Assembly (NCBI GenBank): GCA_937973565.1 | Contig: CALJKQ010000063.1 | Span: 6,146 to 70,145, forward strand | Direction of reading: 5' to 3' | Origin: an uncultured Saprospiraceae bacterium | GTDB taxonomy: Bacteria > Bacteroidota > Bacteroidia > Chitinophagales > Saprospiraceae | Length of the DNA: 64,000 nucleotides | Shown: one piece after another, positions 24,575 through 33,794 of the stretch | Position numbering within the stretch: position 1 is the stretch's first letter | How the letters are laid out: each line of letters opens with the position of its first letter | Made by a program: the position numbers and the translations under genes | The notes under the pieces: generated by a model | What the model was told of the DNA's origin: nothing | Database searches by the model: none | What the model saw: only the letters and a program-made list of their open reading frames with translations

Positions 24575-26269
24575 ATGAAATACAGCATTCTTATAATGTT
24601 CTTTTTTTGTTGGACAAAAAGCTTGTTGGCACAAGACCTTTTGCTCAACAGAGAGTCTCACATGGATTTGGCAGAACGACTGCAGATTTTGTATCCCAGC
24701 GATCGTGCTTCCTCCTCTGCACTTCCCATGTCGTCAACTAAAGCAGTTATCCAACAAGGAGCAGAAAACATTCATTTGTTGTCAAAGGGGGATCATCGGG
24801 CATTTTCAGACCTTGTCAATCAATACAATTTTCCATCAGAGCAAACACAAAACCAGGTTGACACTTTATTCAAAACCCAAAGCCCAATTCTAAAATACTT
24901 TTATAAAAACCCGCACCATTTTTTAAGCGTAGACGCACCTTCCTTCAGTTTGAGGGCAAATCCTATTGTGTTGGTTTCCGGAGGCAACACTACCAACGAC
25001 GATGCGCAAATGTTTCAGAATACGCGAGGCGCTGAAGTGTATGGGTATATCGACGATAAGGTTTATTTTTTTTCAAGGATTCTCGAAAACCAGCAACAGT
25101 TTTTACCCTGGATCAGAAATTATATCAATGAATACCAAAGCATACCCCAGCAAGGTTTTTATAAGACTTACAACAGCAGTGTATTGGGAGGTTTGAATGG
25201 TTATGACTTTCTCAATGCCCAGGCATATGTGGGTGTGCCTATTTCCAAAAGCATTTCAATAGAGCTTGGCCATGGCAGGCATTTCATTGGCAATGGCATT
25301 CGTTCATTGTTGTTATCAGATTTTAGCAACAACTACTTTTACCTGAAATTCAACACCCGGGTATGGAAGTTGCACTATCAGAACATTTTTGCGGAGTTAA
25401 ACACCATTAGTGCCAATCAATTTCCCAACGATCTTTTGCTTAATAAAAAATACATGGCCAGTCACTATCTCAGTTTCAGGCCACGCAGAAATTTGGAAGT
25501 TGGCGTTTTTGAATCTGTAATATTTGCCCGTCAAAATCAATTTGAATTTCAATACTTAAACCCTGTTATTTTTTACAGGATGGTTGAACAGTTTTTGGGA
25601 AGCCCGGACAATGCCATGATAGGCTTGAACCTCACCTGGGATGTAAAAAACAGGGTTCGTTTCTATGGTCAGTTGCTGCTGGATGAACTCAATTTTGGCT
25701 TCTTCAAAGAAGACGGCTGGTGGGGCAACAAACATGGTGTTCAAACAGGACTAAAATACATCAACGCTTTGGGTGTAGACAGATTGGACCTCACTGCCGA
25801 ATACAATATGGTAAGGCCTTTTACGTATAGTCATGATCGCAAAGAAGAAGGGATAGTGTTGACCAGTTATACACATTACAACTCCCCGCTGGCACATCCG
25901 CTTGGAAGTAATTTCAGAGAGTTTTTATTTAGGGCAAAGTACAGCGGACTCAAAAAATGGTATTTCGAAGCCGATGCAGCCTACATGCAACAGGGAAAAA
26001 ACGGAGGGGTCAATTACGGCAGCGATCCCCGCGTTGACAATACCACCCGGGTAGGGGACTACTACAACCAGTTGTTGCAGGGAATCAGAAACAACATTCA
26101 GTTTGTAAGGGCTACGGCCCATTATAACATCTGGCCCAACTACCAGGTATTTTTACAAGCCATTTATCGAAAATCTACGCTTGTGGAAAGTGTAGGGGGA
26201 CAACAAAAATACTTTTACCTTGGAGCGGGAATCAGCATCAATGCTGCCGCAGATAAAAACATCTTTTAA
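24575..26269 (+). CDS. RemB/Wzi-like outer-membrane beta-barrel protein
   Basis: 564 residues. Signal peptide MKYSILIMFFFCWTKSLLAQ, then about 90 residues, then a long region of alternating hydrophobic strands with many aromatic residues, ending in LGAGISINAAADKNIF. Stretches such as FNAQAYVGVPISKSISIELGHGRHFIGNG-type sequence and RSLLLSDFSNNYFYLKFNTRVWKLHYQNIFA resemble capsule-assembly Wzi/gliding RemB family members of Bacteroidota. It probably anchors or exports surface polysaccharide or acts in surface adhesion; this is inference. The ATG at 24575 lies 2 bases after the stop of the heptose adenylyltransferase, and the heptose kinase follows after 1 base, so all three are one transcription unit. 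Confidence 0.7.
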   Translation: MKYSILIMFFFCWTKSLLAQDLLLNRESHMDLAERLQILYPSDRASSSALPMSSTKAVIQQGAENIHLLSKGDHRAFSDLVNQYNFPSEQTQNQVDTLFKTQSPILKYFYKNPHHFLSVDAPSFSLRANPIVLVSGGNTTNDDAQMFQNTRGAEVYGYIDDKVYFFSRILENQQQFLPWIRNYINEYQSIPQQGFYKTYNSSVLGGLNGYDFLNAQAYVGVPISKSISIELGHGRHFIGNGIRSLLLSDFSNNYFYLKFNTRVWKLHYQNIFAELNTISANQFPNDLLLNKKYMASHYLSFRPRRNLEVGVFESVIFARQNQFEFQYLNPVIFYRMVEQFLGSPDNAMIGLNLTWDVKNRVRFYGQLLLDELNFGFFKEDGWWGNKHGVQTGLKYINALGVDRLDLTAEYNMVRPFTYSHDRKEEGIVLTSYTHYNSPLAHPLGSNFREFLFRAKYSGLKKWYFEADAAYMQQGKNGGVNYGSDPRVDNTTRVGDYYNQLLQGIRNNIQFVRATAHYNIWPNYQVFLQAIYRKSTLVESVGGQQKYFYLGAGISINAAADKNIF

Positions 26270-26270
26270 C

Positions 26271-27206
26271 ATGACAAAGGATACCATTACCATCCTGGGT
26301 GATGTCATTTTGGACAGATACATTCAAGGCACTACCACACGCATATCACCTGAAGCTCCCGTGCCTGTGGTAAAGATAGACAATGACTATTACACATTGG
26401 GAGGGGCTGCCAATGTAGCCCACAACCTGGCCAATTTGGGTGCAACTGTGAAATTGCTCGGAGCCGTTGGCAGAGATGAATCCGGCAGGTGGCTACACGA
26501 TTTGCTGGTAGCCAAGGACATTGAACCGGTGTTGTACCTTGACCCACAAATTCCAACTACTACCAAAACGCGCGTGGTTTCCCGCAACCAGCAAATGATC
26601 CGCATAGACAATGAAGGACACTTCGCCCATTCGCCCAAGTCGCTGGAATTTTTTAAACATCATTTCGAACAATCAGAAGTATTGGTAGTATCTGATTACG
26701 ACAAGGGATTTTGTTCTGAAGATGTAATGGAATGGATGTTTCATAACCTTCGATCCGGAGCCAAAGTCTTGGTAGATCCCAAGGGAAAGAACTGGGAAAA
26801 ATACAACGGGGCATTTCTGGTAAAACCCAACCTCGCAGAAATAGAAGAAGTAAGCGGTAAACAAATCTCCAATGAGAATCAGGTGGTGGAAAGCGTTGGT
26901 AAAGAGATTTTCAACCAATACAACTTTACCCACTTGCTGATTACACGAGGAAAAGAAGGTATGACATTAATCAACAAAGAAGGAACCTTTCACTTTCCCA
27001 CACACAAGGTAGATGTTTACGATGTATCAGGAGCCGGCGATACTGCTATGGCTGTATTAGCTTTGAAAATGCAGCAAGGTTATCCGCTGACTGAGTGCAT
27101 AAGATATGCCAATCTGGCCTCTGCTTTTGTGGTTACCAAGCCTACCACTTATGCCATCAATACCAAGGAACTGGAAGATATGATGAAAAAATACGGCGAC
27201 GAATAG
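26271..27206 (+). CDS. rfaE1: D-glycero-beta-D-manno-heptose-7-phosphate kinase
   Basis: PfkB-family sugar kinase producing heptose 1,7-bisphosphate for ADP-heptose synthesis. 311 residues from the ATG at 26271 (MTKDTITILGDVILD), 1 base after the barrel gene. Signatures are GDVILDRYIQG, RISPEAPVPVV, YTLGGAANVAHNLANLGA, VVSDYDKG, VDPKGKNWEKY, and DVSGAGDTAMAVLAL with the catalytic Asp and anion hole. The adenylyltransferase half is encoded separately upstream. The call is firm. Confidence 0.95.
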   Translation: MTKDTITILGDVILDRYIQGTTTRISPEAPVPVVKIDNDYYTLGGAANVAHNLANLGATVKLLGAVGRDESGRWLHDLLVAKDIEPVLYLDPQIPTTTKTRVVSRNQQMIRIDNEGHFAHSPKSLEFFKHHFEQSEVLVVSDYDKGFCSEDVMEWMFHNLRSGAKVLVDPKGKNWEKYNGAFLVKPNLAEIEEVSGKQISNENQVVESVGKEIFNQYNFTHLLITRGKEGMTLINKEGTFHFPTHKVDVYDVSGAGDTAMAVLALKMQQGYPLTECIRYANLASAFVVTKPTTYAINTKELEDMMKKYGDE

Positions 27207-27215
27207 CATAAAACA

Positions 27216-27259
27216 CAAAACCCACTATACCACGGGGAACCGCAGCATAATGGGTTTTG
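27216..27259. terminator. Probable bidirectional terminator
   Basis: CAAAACCCA (27216-27224) pairs perfectly with TGGGTTTTG (27251-27259) in the gap between the convergent heptose kinase and tatA genes. Short A/T runs are part of the stem; the loop is long (26 bases), so strength is uncertain. Confidence 0.55.
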
Positions 27260-27276
27260 ATTGTATCTCGGTTTTC

Positions 27277-27483
27277 TTATTTATTGGATTCTATCTCCCT
27301 GATGTTTTCTTTCACCTCAGTTTCGATATTGGCCTTTGCTTTATTGAATTCGCGGATTCCCTGACCCAATCCTTTCATCAGTTCAGGAATCTTTTTGCCT
27401 CCAAACAACAAAAGCACTACCAACACAATGGCAACTAATTCTCCGGGTCCGATAGCGCTTAAAAATAATGCTGAAAATAACAT
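27277..27483 (-). CDS. tatA: Sec-independent (Tat) translocase subunit TatA/E
   Basis: Pore-forming component of the twin-arginine pathway, which exports folded proteins. 68 residues. N-terminal membrane helix (IGPGELVAIVLVVLLLFG), hinge FGGKKIPELMKGLGQGIREFNKA, then an acidic amphipathic tail. No tatC is in view. A probable Tat client in this window is the subunit 3 protein at 44872-45420, which has an RR signal. Confidence 0.93.
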   Translation of the reverse strand: MLFSALFLSAIGPGELVAIVLVVLLLFGGKKIPELMKGLGQGIREFNKAKANIETEVKENIREIESNK

Positions 27484-27501
27484 GAATTAATTTTTATGGT
27501 A

Positions 27502-27509
27502 CAAAGTTA
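27502..27509 (-). promoter_or_regulatory. Putative -7 element (TAACTTTG) for tatA
   Basis: Exact TAnnTTTG match on the minus strand, 18 bases before the tatA start. No clear -33 element. Confidence 0.5.
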
Positions 27510-27624
27510 CAACCTATCAACGTTTTGACTTGAAAAAAAAGTCCCGGTTTACCAAATAAATACTTTGAACGGCTAATATTTTTTAATTATCTATATAAAA
27601 CGATAATAACCAATGGCTTATAGT

Positions 27625-28578
27625 CTATTTTTTCAAACCAATTTCTCTCAGTCGCTCATTTAAATATTCTCCTGCCGTAATGGGTTCATAGGCCAGCGGA
27701 TTATCTGCGGTAACTGTTGACTCCAGGCAAGTGAGGTCCATGGAAGACTTGGGGTGAAGGAAAAATGGTATGCTCAATCTGGGCACATGCCATTGTTCTC
27801 TAGGCGGATTCACCACCCTATGGGTAGTAGATTTAAGGTAATTGTTGGTCAAACGCTGAAGCATATCTCCCACATTGATTACAATTTCATCGGCTTCCGG
27901 CACTATATCCAGCCATTCACCTTGTGAATTGAGCAATTGTAAGCCACCGGCAGAAGCACCTACCAATAGGGTAATCAGGTTGATATCCTCATGTTGTTCA
28001 GCGCGAATGGCTGTTTTGGGCTCTTCGGTGATTGGAGGATAGTGAATGGTTCTGAGGATGCTGTTGCCATCTTCAATTTTATCGTCAAAATAATTTTCAG
28101 GTAAGCCAAGGTGTAGGGCAATGGCTCTCAACAAATGCCCCCCGGCTACCTCGAATGCTTTGTATAACTGTTTGCTATAGTCAGAAAAACCTTCAATTTC
28201 TTCTACCGTGGGGTTTGTGGGATATTCTGACTTTAAAGGATGATCATCGCTTACATATTGTCCGATCTGGTAAAACTCTTTCAAATCGGCAACATTGGAC
28301 TGCTTTGCGTGCTCTTTTCCGTAAGAGGTATATCCTCTCTGTCCTGCCAGCCCCTCGATTTCGTATTTTTTCTTGATTTCTACCGGTAGTGAAAAGAAAG
28401 CCTTGGAGGCGGCATAAAAGCCATCGATCAAATCTTTGGGGACCTGGTGGTTGATCACACCTACAAAACCTACTTCGTGAAAGGCTTTTCCCAGTGCATC
28501 CACAAATGCTTGTCTTTGGGTTTCATCTCCATTGACAAAACTTGTCAAATCAACCAACGGAATGGATCTATTGCTCAT
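27625..28578 (-). CDS. Isopenicillin N synthase-family 2-oxoglutarate/Fe(II) oxygenase
   Basis: 317 residues, full family length. The N-terminal DIOX_N-like part (IPLVDLTSFVNGDE, GFVGVINHQVP) is followed by the jelly-roll core with the iron triad His and Asp in EQHEDINLITLLVG and His in STTHRVVNPP, and the co-substrate pair in RLSIPFFLHP (RxS). Relatives are widespread in bacteria and rarely characterised, so the substrate is unknown. Likely alone or co-transcribed with nothing: the RRM gene lies 59 bases upstream on the same strand with its own promoter. Confidence 0.88.
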   Translation of the reverse strand: MSNRSIPLVDLTSFVNGDETQRQAFVDALGKAFHEVGFVGVINHQVPKDLIDGFYAASKAFFSLPVEIKKKYEIEGLAGQRGYTSYGKEHAKQSNVADLKEFYQIGQYVSDDHPLKSEYPTNPTVEEIEGFSDYSKQLYKAFEVAGGHLLRAIALHLGLPENYFDDKIEDGNSILRTIHYPPITEEPKTAIRAEQHEDINLITLLVGASAGGLQLLNSQGEWLDIVPEADEIVINVGDMLQRLTNNYLKSTTHRVVNPPREQWHVPRLSIPFFLHPKSSMDLTCLESTVTADNPLAYEPITAGEYLNERLREIGLKK

Positions 28579-28637
28579 TTGTTTGTTTTTTCAAGTTTGC
28601 TGCAATTTTGATACCAAACTGATTAAACAAAGGCCCA

Positions 28638-29054
28638 CTATGAACCCCGGCTGCCACCTGTTTTGTTCATCAAACCGCCTCTTGCAGGGCCTCCGCCAAA
28701 GGTTTTGGCGCTGCCACCCGATTTAATTTTGCCTCCTTTTCCAAAGTTTTGGGTAGGACCACCCGGTTTTCCCGATCCACCATGACGGAGCATCTTTTTT
28801 TCCCAATCTGCGGTGCTTCCTTCCACTTTTACAACTTCCAGCTTTTTACCTTCCATTTCTTTACCGTTGAGGGTTTCAATGGCTTTGAGGGCTTCTTCTT
28901 CGTTGGGCATCGTCACGAAACAAAAGCCTTTGTTTTGTTTGGTGATATTACTCAGGGTAAGTTTGACTTTAGAGACATTTCCCAAACCATCAAATATTCC
29001 GTGAATATCAGATTCTTTGTACTTAAGGGGAATATTTCCTAAAAAAAGATCCAT
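28638..29054 (-). CDS. RNA-binding protein with one RRM and a Gly-rich tail
   Basis: 138 residues. The N-terminal RRM has RNP2 LFLGNIP (3-9) and RNP1 KGFCFVTMP (about 43-51), with helix EEALKAIETLNGKEMEGKKL. The last 50 residues are Gly/Ser/Lys/Arg-rich (GGSGKPGGPTQNFGKGGKI-like), a disordered basic tail. Such small RRM proteins occur in Bacteroidota and cyanobacteria and may act as RNA chaperones or in post-transcriptional control. An exact -7 element lies 17 bases upstream. Confidence 0.92.
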   Translation of the reverse strand: MDLFLGNIPLKYKESDIHGIFDGLGNVSKVKLTLSNITKQNKGFCFVTMPNEEEALKAIETLNGKEMEGKKLEVVKVEGSTADWEKKMLRHGGSGKPGGPTQNFGKGGKIKSGGSAKTFGGGPARGGLMNKTGGSRGS

Positions 29055-29071
29055 ATTGAAAAATTTTAAAT

Positions 29072-29079
29072 CAAATATA
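29072..29079 (-). promoter_or_regulatory. Putative -7 element (TATATTTG) for the RRM gene
   Basis: Exact TAnnTTTG match on the minus strand, 17 bases before the start at 29054. Confidence 0.5.
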
Positions 29080-29246
29080 GGGCAATATTAACAATAAAAT
29101 AAGGATAGGCAAGAATGCAATTCAAACCAAAACAAATAATACTTCGTTTATAGCATATACGATCTATTTTTGATTTGGTAAAAATGATTTTAGGCACCAA
29201 TGTATTGTTTTTCTAACATGAACCACAGAAGTCAAAACATTTTTTG

Positions 29247-32200
29247 ATGAACCCTAAAACACCGTCTATGCGCTCGATTCTGAATGTAGGCTTATTGCTT
29301 TTTACCGTATTGTTTCTGACGAAATCTGAAGCCCAGTATTTTGGTAGAAATAAGCCCCGCTACAGAGATTTTAATTTCAGGGTTCTGTCAACACCCCATT
29401 TCAATCTCCATCATTATTTAAAAACGGACGCGCCAGCTGAACGGATGGCAAGGATGGCAGACCAATGGTACAGGTACCATAGCCAGGTAATTGGTGACTC
29501 TTTGAGGTCTAAAAATCCGATTATCCTTTACAACAATCATGCAGAATTTCAGCAAACCAATGCGATTTCCGGTTCTATCGGCGTAGGAACAGGTGGCGTT
29601 ACAGAGGCCTTCAAAAACAGGGTTGTGATGCCTTTGACATTCAGCAATCAAACCAATTGGCAGGTGCTGGGTCACGAACTTGTTCATGCATTCCAGTTTT
29701 ATACCATTTTAAATGGCGATTCAACCAACCTGCAGTCGCTTGGCAACCTGCCATTGTGGATGGTGGAAGGAATGGCAGAGTACATGTCGCTGGGCAGGGT
29801 GGATCCATTTACTTCTATGTGGATGAGGGATGCGGTTATCCATAATGACGTACCCGAGCTGATGAATATGGATGACCCCAATTACTTTCCCTATCGGTAT
29901 GGACAGGCATTTTGGTCGTTCATGACAGGTACCTATGGAGATGGAGTCATTGCTCCTCTTTTTAGAAATACAGCCATTTACGGCTTGCCCATTTCCACAG
30001 AACTAACCTTGCAAACCTCAGTTGAAAATTTATCAAAGGCTTGGGTTATTGGGGTTAAAAATCATTATGCTCCTTATCTGCGTGATAAAAAAGAAAGCCC
30101 TCCCGGTAAGAAACTATTTTCCGAAGAAAACACCGGTTCTTTCAATGTTTGTCCATCGTTAAGTCCCAACGGACGCTATGTGGTTTTCCTATCAGAAAAA
30201 GATCTTTTTTCAACCGATTTATTTTTGGCAGATGCCAGAACGGGTAAGATTATCAACAAAGTATCATCCCTGATCAAAGACAGCGACCTCGACAACTTCA
30301 ACTACCTGGAATCCTCCGGTGCCTGGTCGCCCGATGGCAAGGACTTTGTGTTCATTGGCATTAAAAAGGGGAAGAATGTACTGGTGATCAAAGATGCCGA
30401 TTCCGGAAAAACATTGCAGACATTGAATATACCCGGGGTAGATGCATTCTCCAATCCGGCCTGGTCGCCCGATAAAACCACTATTGTGGTTACAGGACTG
30501 GTAGAAGGACAGCCCGATCTTTATATGTACAATCTTAAAACCAAAAAAGTAAGTCAGCTTACCAATGATGTGTATTCAGAAATCCATCCCAACTTCAATA
30601 AAGAAGGGAGCCTGATAGCCTTTTCATACGACAAAAAGAGCATGGTCGGGGGAAGGAATCACGGTACTTATACTTACGACCTGGCGATCCTTAAATTGTC
30701 TGATAAGAGTATAAGCGTATTGCCCGTTTTCCATGGTGCCGACAATCTCAACCCATCATTTGATCACGAAGGAAATCTTTATTTTATCAGTGAGCGGGAT
30801 GGCATGCGCAATTTGTATAAGTACAATAGTACCACAGGTGAAGTTTTTCAAATGACGGATTTGCTCACGGGGATTAGTGGTATTACCAGGTATTCACCGG
30901 CCATCACGGTATCTACCCAAAGAGACAAGCTGATGTACACCCATTACTTTAATCACGGCTATACCATTTGGGAGACCAGCGGAGCACAGCTTCTCAATCG
31001 CAAAGTAAGTGCGGATAGTGTTTCTCTGGAATCAGGAACACTGCCCGTATTGCTGAAAGGTAAAAAGGATATCGTTAATGCCAATTTATCCACTGCAGAT
31101 CGATACCAATCGCTTGCCACACTGTCTGATGAACGGTATAAGCCCAGCTTCAAACTGGACTTTATTGGAGGGGCTACGGGTGTTGGGGTAGGAAACACCA
31201 ATATCAACAACGCTGTTGGCTTGCAGGGCGGTGTCAACATGCTCTTCAGCGACATGTTGGGCAATCACCAGATTTTTTCTCAGATTGCACTCAATGGAGA
31301 AATTCTCGATTTGGCAGGACAAGTAGCCTATTTAAACAGGAGTCATAGGATTGCATGGGGTGTAGGTTTTTCACATATTCCTTTGAGGACCGGTTACCAG
31401 GATTACTATACCACCAATATCAACAGCCTTCCTTATCTCATTGCGGAAACCAATTTGATAAGAATTTTTGACAAGACCCTGAGTGTTTTTGCCCACTTAC
31501 CCTTTTCAAGTACTTTGAGGCTGGAAGGAGGAGTTTCGGGTACTCACCGGGGATTCAGACAGGATTTGTATCGCGATTATTACCAAATCGTAGGTAATAC
31601 CTATTATTATGTGGATCAGGAAAGAGAAAAGATTCCCACTGGAGACCGTTTGTATTTCAATGATTATTATACGGTAGTAAAAGGATTCGGTGCCATTGCC
31701 AACATTGCATTGGTAGGAGACAATTCCTATTTTGGACTCACTTCACCACTGGCAGGTTATCGCTATAGGCTGGGCCTTGATAAAAGTTTTGGAAACGACG
31801 ACTACTTTAGTATAACGGCAGATTTTAGAAAATACTTCTGGATGAAACCGGTTTCTTTGGCATTCAGAGCTACTGCAATATCCCGGTACGAAAAAGTTGT
31901 CAATTCGGTATTTCCCTATTACGTGGGAAATATGGGTTTTGTGCGGGGATATGGCTCTATTTTGTCTACAGAGATTGTGGATGAGCTTCAATTGGATTTC
32001 AGTCAGTTGCTGGGTTCCAAAATGGCGGTGGTTGGCTTTGAAGTGAGGTTGCCTTTCACCGGTCCCAAACAATTGGCTTTGATTGGCAGCAATTTTTTAC
32101 TCACCGATCTGGCCTTTTTTGTGGATGCCGGTGTTGCTGTGGATGAGTTCAGACACTTTAAAGAAGGAGAGTTGATCTACGCCATACAAAGAGACAACAG

Positions 32201-32396
32201 TGGAAACGTACTTCTTGACAATAACGGCAATCCCTTATATGCCTATCAGTACCTCAAACCGGCACTTGCGAGAAGCCTTGGTTTTTCACTTAGGGTCAAT
32301 ATGTTTGGGGCAATGATACTGGAGCCCTATTATGCAAGGCAACTGGAAAGCAAGGGTCGGTGGACCTTTGGTCTCAATTTGATCCCCGGCTGGTAG
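29247..32396 (+). CDS. Outer-membrane fusion: HExxH peptidase-like, PD40/TolB-like propeller and beta-barrel
   Basis: 1049 residues from the ATG at 29247 (a TTG one codon earlier is ignored; an in-frame ATG at 29268 is also possible and gives a tidier signal peptide ending SEAQ). Residues about 35-270 look like a gluzincin-type metallopeptidase: GHELVHAFQF (His143, Glu144, His147) and, 27 residues later, WMVEGMAEYMS with a candidate third ligand. Residues about 290-590 hold repeated PD40 strands (CPSLSPNGRYVVFLSE, GAWSPDGKDFVFIG, NPAWSPDKTTIVVTG, HPNFNKEGSLIAFS). The last 400 residues are barrel strands of the BamA/D15-like kind ending GRWTFGLNLIPGW. Probably a surface protease or adhesin; activity unproven. 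Monocistronic. Confidence 0.72.
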   Translation: MNPKTPSMRSILNVGLLLFTVLFLTKSEAQYFGRNKPRYRDFNFRVLSTPHFNLHHYLKTDAPAERMARMADQWYRYHSQVIGDSLRSKNPIILYNNHAEFQQTNAISGSIGVGTGGVTEAFKNRVVMPLTFSNQTNWQVLGHELVHAFQFYTILNGDSTNLQSLGNLPLWMVEGMAEYMSLGRVDPFTSMWMRDAVIHNDVPELMNMDDPNYFPYRYGQAFWSFMTGTYGDGVIAPLFRNTAIYGLPISTELTLQTSVENLSKAWVIGVKNHYAPYLRDKKESPPGKKLFSEENTGSFNVCPSLSPNGRYVVFLSEKDLFSTDLFLADARTGKIINKVSSLIKDSDLDNFNYLESSGAWSPDGKDFVFIGIKKGKNVLVIKDADSGKTLQTLNIPGVDAFSNPAWSPDKTTIVVTGLVEGQPDLYMYNLKTKKVSQLTNDVYSEIHPNFNKEGSLIAFSYDKKSMVGGRNHGTYTYDLAILKLSDKSISVLPVFHGADNLNPSFDHEGNLYFISERDGMRNLYKYNSTTGEVFQMTDLLTGISGITRYSPAITVSTQRDKLMYTHYFNHGYTIWETSGAQLLNRKVSADSVSLESGTLPVLLKGKKDIVNANLSTADRYQSLATLSDERYKPSFKLDFIGGATGVGVGNTNINNAVGLQGGVNMLFSDMLGNHQIFSQIALNGEILDLAGQVAYLNRSHRIAWGVGFSHIPLRTGYQDYYTTNINSLPYLIAETNLIRIFDKTLSVFAHLPFSSTLRLEGGVSGTHRGFRQDLYRDYYQIVGNTYYYVDQEREKIPTGDRLYFNDYYTVVKGFGAIANIALVGDNSYFGLTSPLAGYRYRLGLDKSFGNDDYFSITADFRKYFWMKPVSLAFRATAISRYEKVVNSVFPYYVGNMGFVRGYGSILSTEIVDELQLDFSQLLGSKMAVVGFEVRLPFTGPKQLALIGSNFLLTDLAFFVDAGVAVDEFRHFKEGELIYAIQRDNSGNVLLDNNGNPLYAYQYLKPALARSLGFSLRVNMFGAMILEPYYARQLESKGRWTFGLNLIPGW

Positions 32397-32411
32397 TCAA
32401 TAAAAAGATGA

Positions 32412-33428
32412 TCAGGGTTTGGCAGTCTGGTCTATATCGCCTGCTTTAATGGCCAAAAAGTAAACATGGGTAGCATCATCACTTGCTGTATATGAAAAAC
32501 ACAATTCCGGGTTTTTCCAGCTTAGATCCTGCCATGGATTTTGGGGATTGGGGAAGACGTAATTTTTATCCATGATGATCCATGAATGGGCTTTGCTGAA
32601 AGCACTTTGAAAGCCGTACAACATGCGTTTAAGTTCAGTAAGATCCGCCGCTGTCAGCTTATTGTCGTTGTTTACATCTGCGGCAATCAGTTGATAGGGA
32701 TTGGTTATTTTTTTGATTCCTAGAATGTGATTACGCAGCAGCAGCAGATCATTGATGCCAATACCATTGCCTGCGTTGGTTTCTTTGTTAACGAATGCAC
32801 ACATTTCCACTCCAAATTCAGGCACATTGGCGCACAAAACATGGTCGCCCGACAAGTATAGAGGAAACTCGGGCCTATTTGCTTCCAATCTTGCATTGAA
32901 CTGGGTGAGCCCTTCTTCTTTGACGGTAGTCACATGAAAATTTATGAGATGGCAGCTGTAGGGTTCATTATCAATGATGGTAAGCTTGATGGTGCCAGAG
33001 GTAGCATTAAATGCCTCATCCCAAACCGTTATCTGTTGGTCGATAGGCGAAGCAGCTACAAAGCAGGTGCGAAAAACCATTTCTGAAGATAGGTAAGTGG
33101 GATTCCACTTTTGGGCTTTGCCCACACTAAATTCGTATTCACTTGCCGCTTTTCCATTACCTTTAAAAAAGTGAACCTCATTGAGTTTATCTACCATGGG
33201 TTTTGCACCGTCAAAAGTGTACCTAAGTTTCTCTTTTGGACTGCAATTGTCACTTACCGTTTTTTGAAAATCAATAGCCCACAGCTGTACTGCATGGTTA
33301 GCTAACAGGGCGGTAGATAAGGAGACAAAAGTAGCATTGGGAGCGATTGTATCTCCTTCGCAGGGATTTTGAGAATGTGCATAAAATAGCATGGACACTG
33401 CAACAGCAGTAAGGATGAATTTTTTCAT
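32412..33428 (-). CDS. Secreted protein with dockerin type I-like repeats
   Basis: 338 residues from the ATG at 33426-33428 (MKKFILTAVAVSMLFYAHSQ signal). A longer frame starting at 33515 is rejected because a -7 element lies within it (33458-33465). The N-terminal 230 residues have paired cysteines and beta-rich sequence I do not recognise. Residues about 240-300 form two F-hand-like repeats, the first degenerate (GIGINDLLLLRNHILG) and the second clear (ADVNNDNKLTAADLTELKRML), as in dockerin domains that bind calcium and cohesins. The end carries no recognisable type IX sorting signal. Cohesin partners are not in view. Function unknown. Confidence 0.72.
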   Translation of the reverse strand: MKKFILTAVAVSMLFYAHSQNPCEGDTIAPNATFVSLSTALLANHAVQLWAIDFQKTVSDNCSPKEKLRYTFDGAKPMVDKLNEVHFFKGNGKAASEYEFSVGKAQKWNPTYLSSEMVFRTCFVAASPIDQQITVWDEAFNATSGTIKLTIIDNEPYSCHLINFHVTTVKEEGLTQFNARLEANRPEFPLYLSGDHVLCANVPEFGVEMCAFVNKETNAGNGIGINDLLLLRNHILGIKKITNPYQLIAADVNNDNKLTAADLTELKRMLYGFQSAFSKAHSWIIMDKNYVFPNPQNPWQDLSWKNPELCFSYTASDDATHVYFLAIKAGDIDQTAKP

Positions 33429-33457
33429 AATGGTAAATATTTTCGGGGAGCCGTAAA

Positions 33458-33465
33458 CAAATATA
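33458..33465 (-). promoter_or_regulatory. Putative -7 element (TATATTTG) for the dockerin-like gene
   Basis: Exact match on the minus strand, 29 bases before the chosen start at 33428; it decides against the longer reading frame. Confidence 0.5.
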
Positions 33466-33794
33466 GTAATAAATGCAAAACAAGTCATGCTTTTATTCTG
33501 ATGAATAGATCTCAACCGAGAGCCAGGAATTTAAAATTCAGAATTAAATTTGGTGAATGTGCATATACGTCCCGGTGACTCCAAATGTTATTTTTATTTC
33601 CAACGTTTCTCTTGTGCTTAATATTGATTGAGTAAATAAAACATTAACTTATTCAGCCCTCCGTTCCCCTTGTTTTTTGGGAACATCTTGGTGGAATAAA
33701 TATGGCAACTTGTCGAAGAAATGGCTGATTTGGGACATTAATGTTTGTAGACCATTTGAATACTCGCTATCTTACGGATTGTAAATTGTAATTC
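33466..33794. other. Intergenic region before the NfeD-like/flotillin pair
   Basis: About 330 bases, AT-rich, with no credible gene or clear terminator. It should contain the plus-strand promoter for the gene at 33795; no exact TAnnTTTG element was found. Confidence 0.4.

Noticed and set aside
33429..33515. Longer start for the dockerin-like protein
   Set aside because: A -7 element lies within it, and the signal peptide begins at the ATG of 33426-33428.
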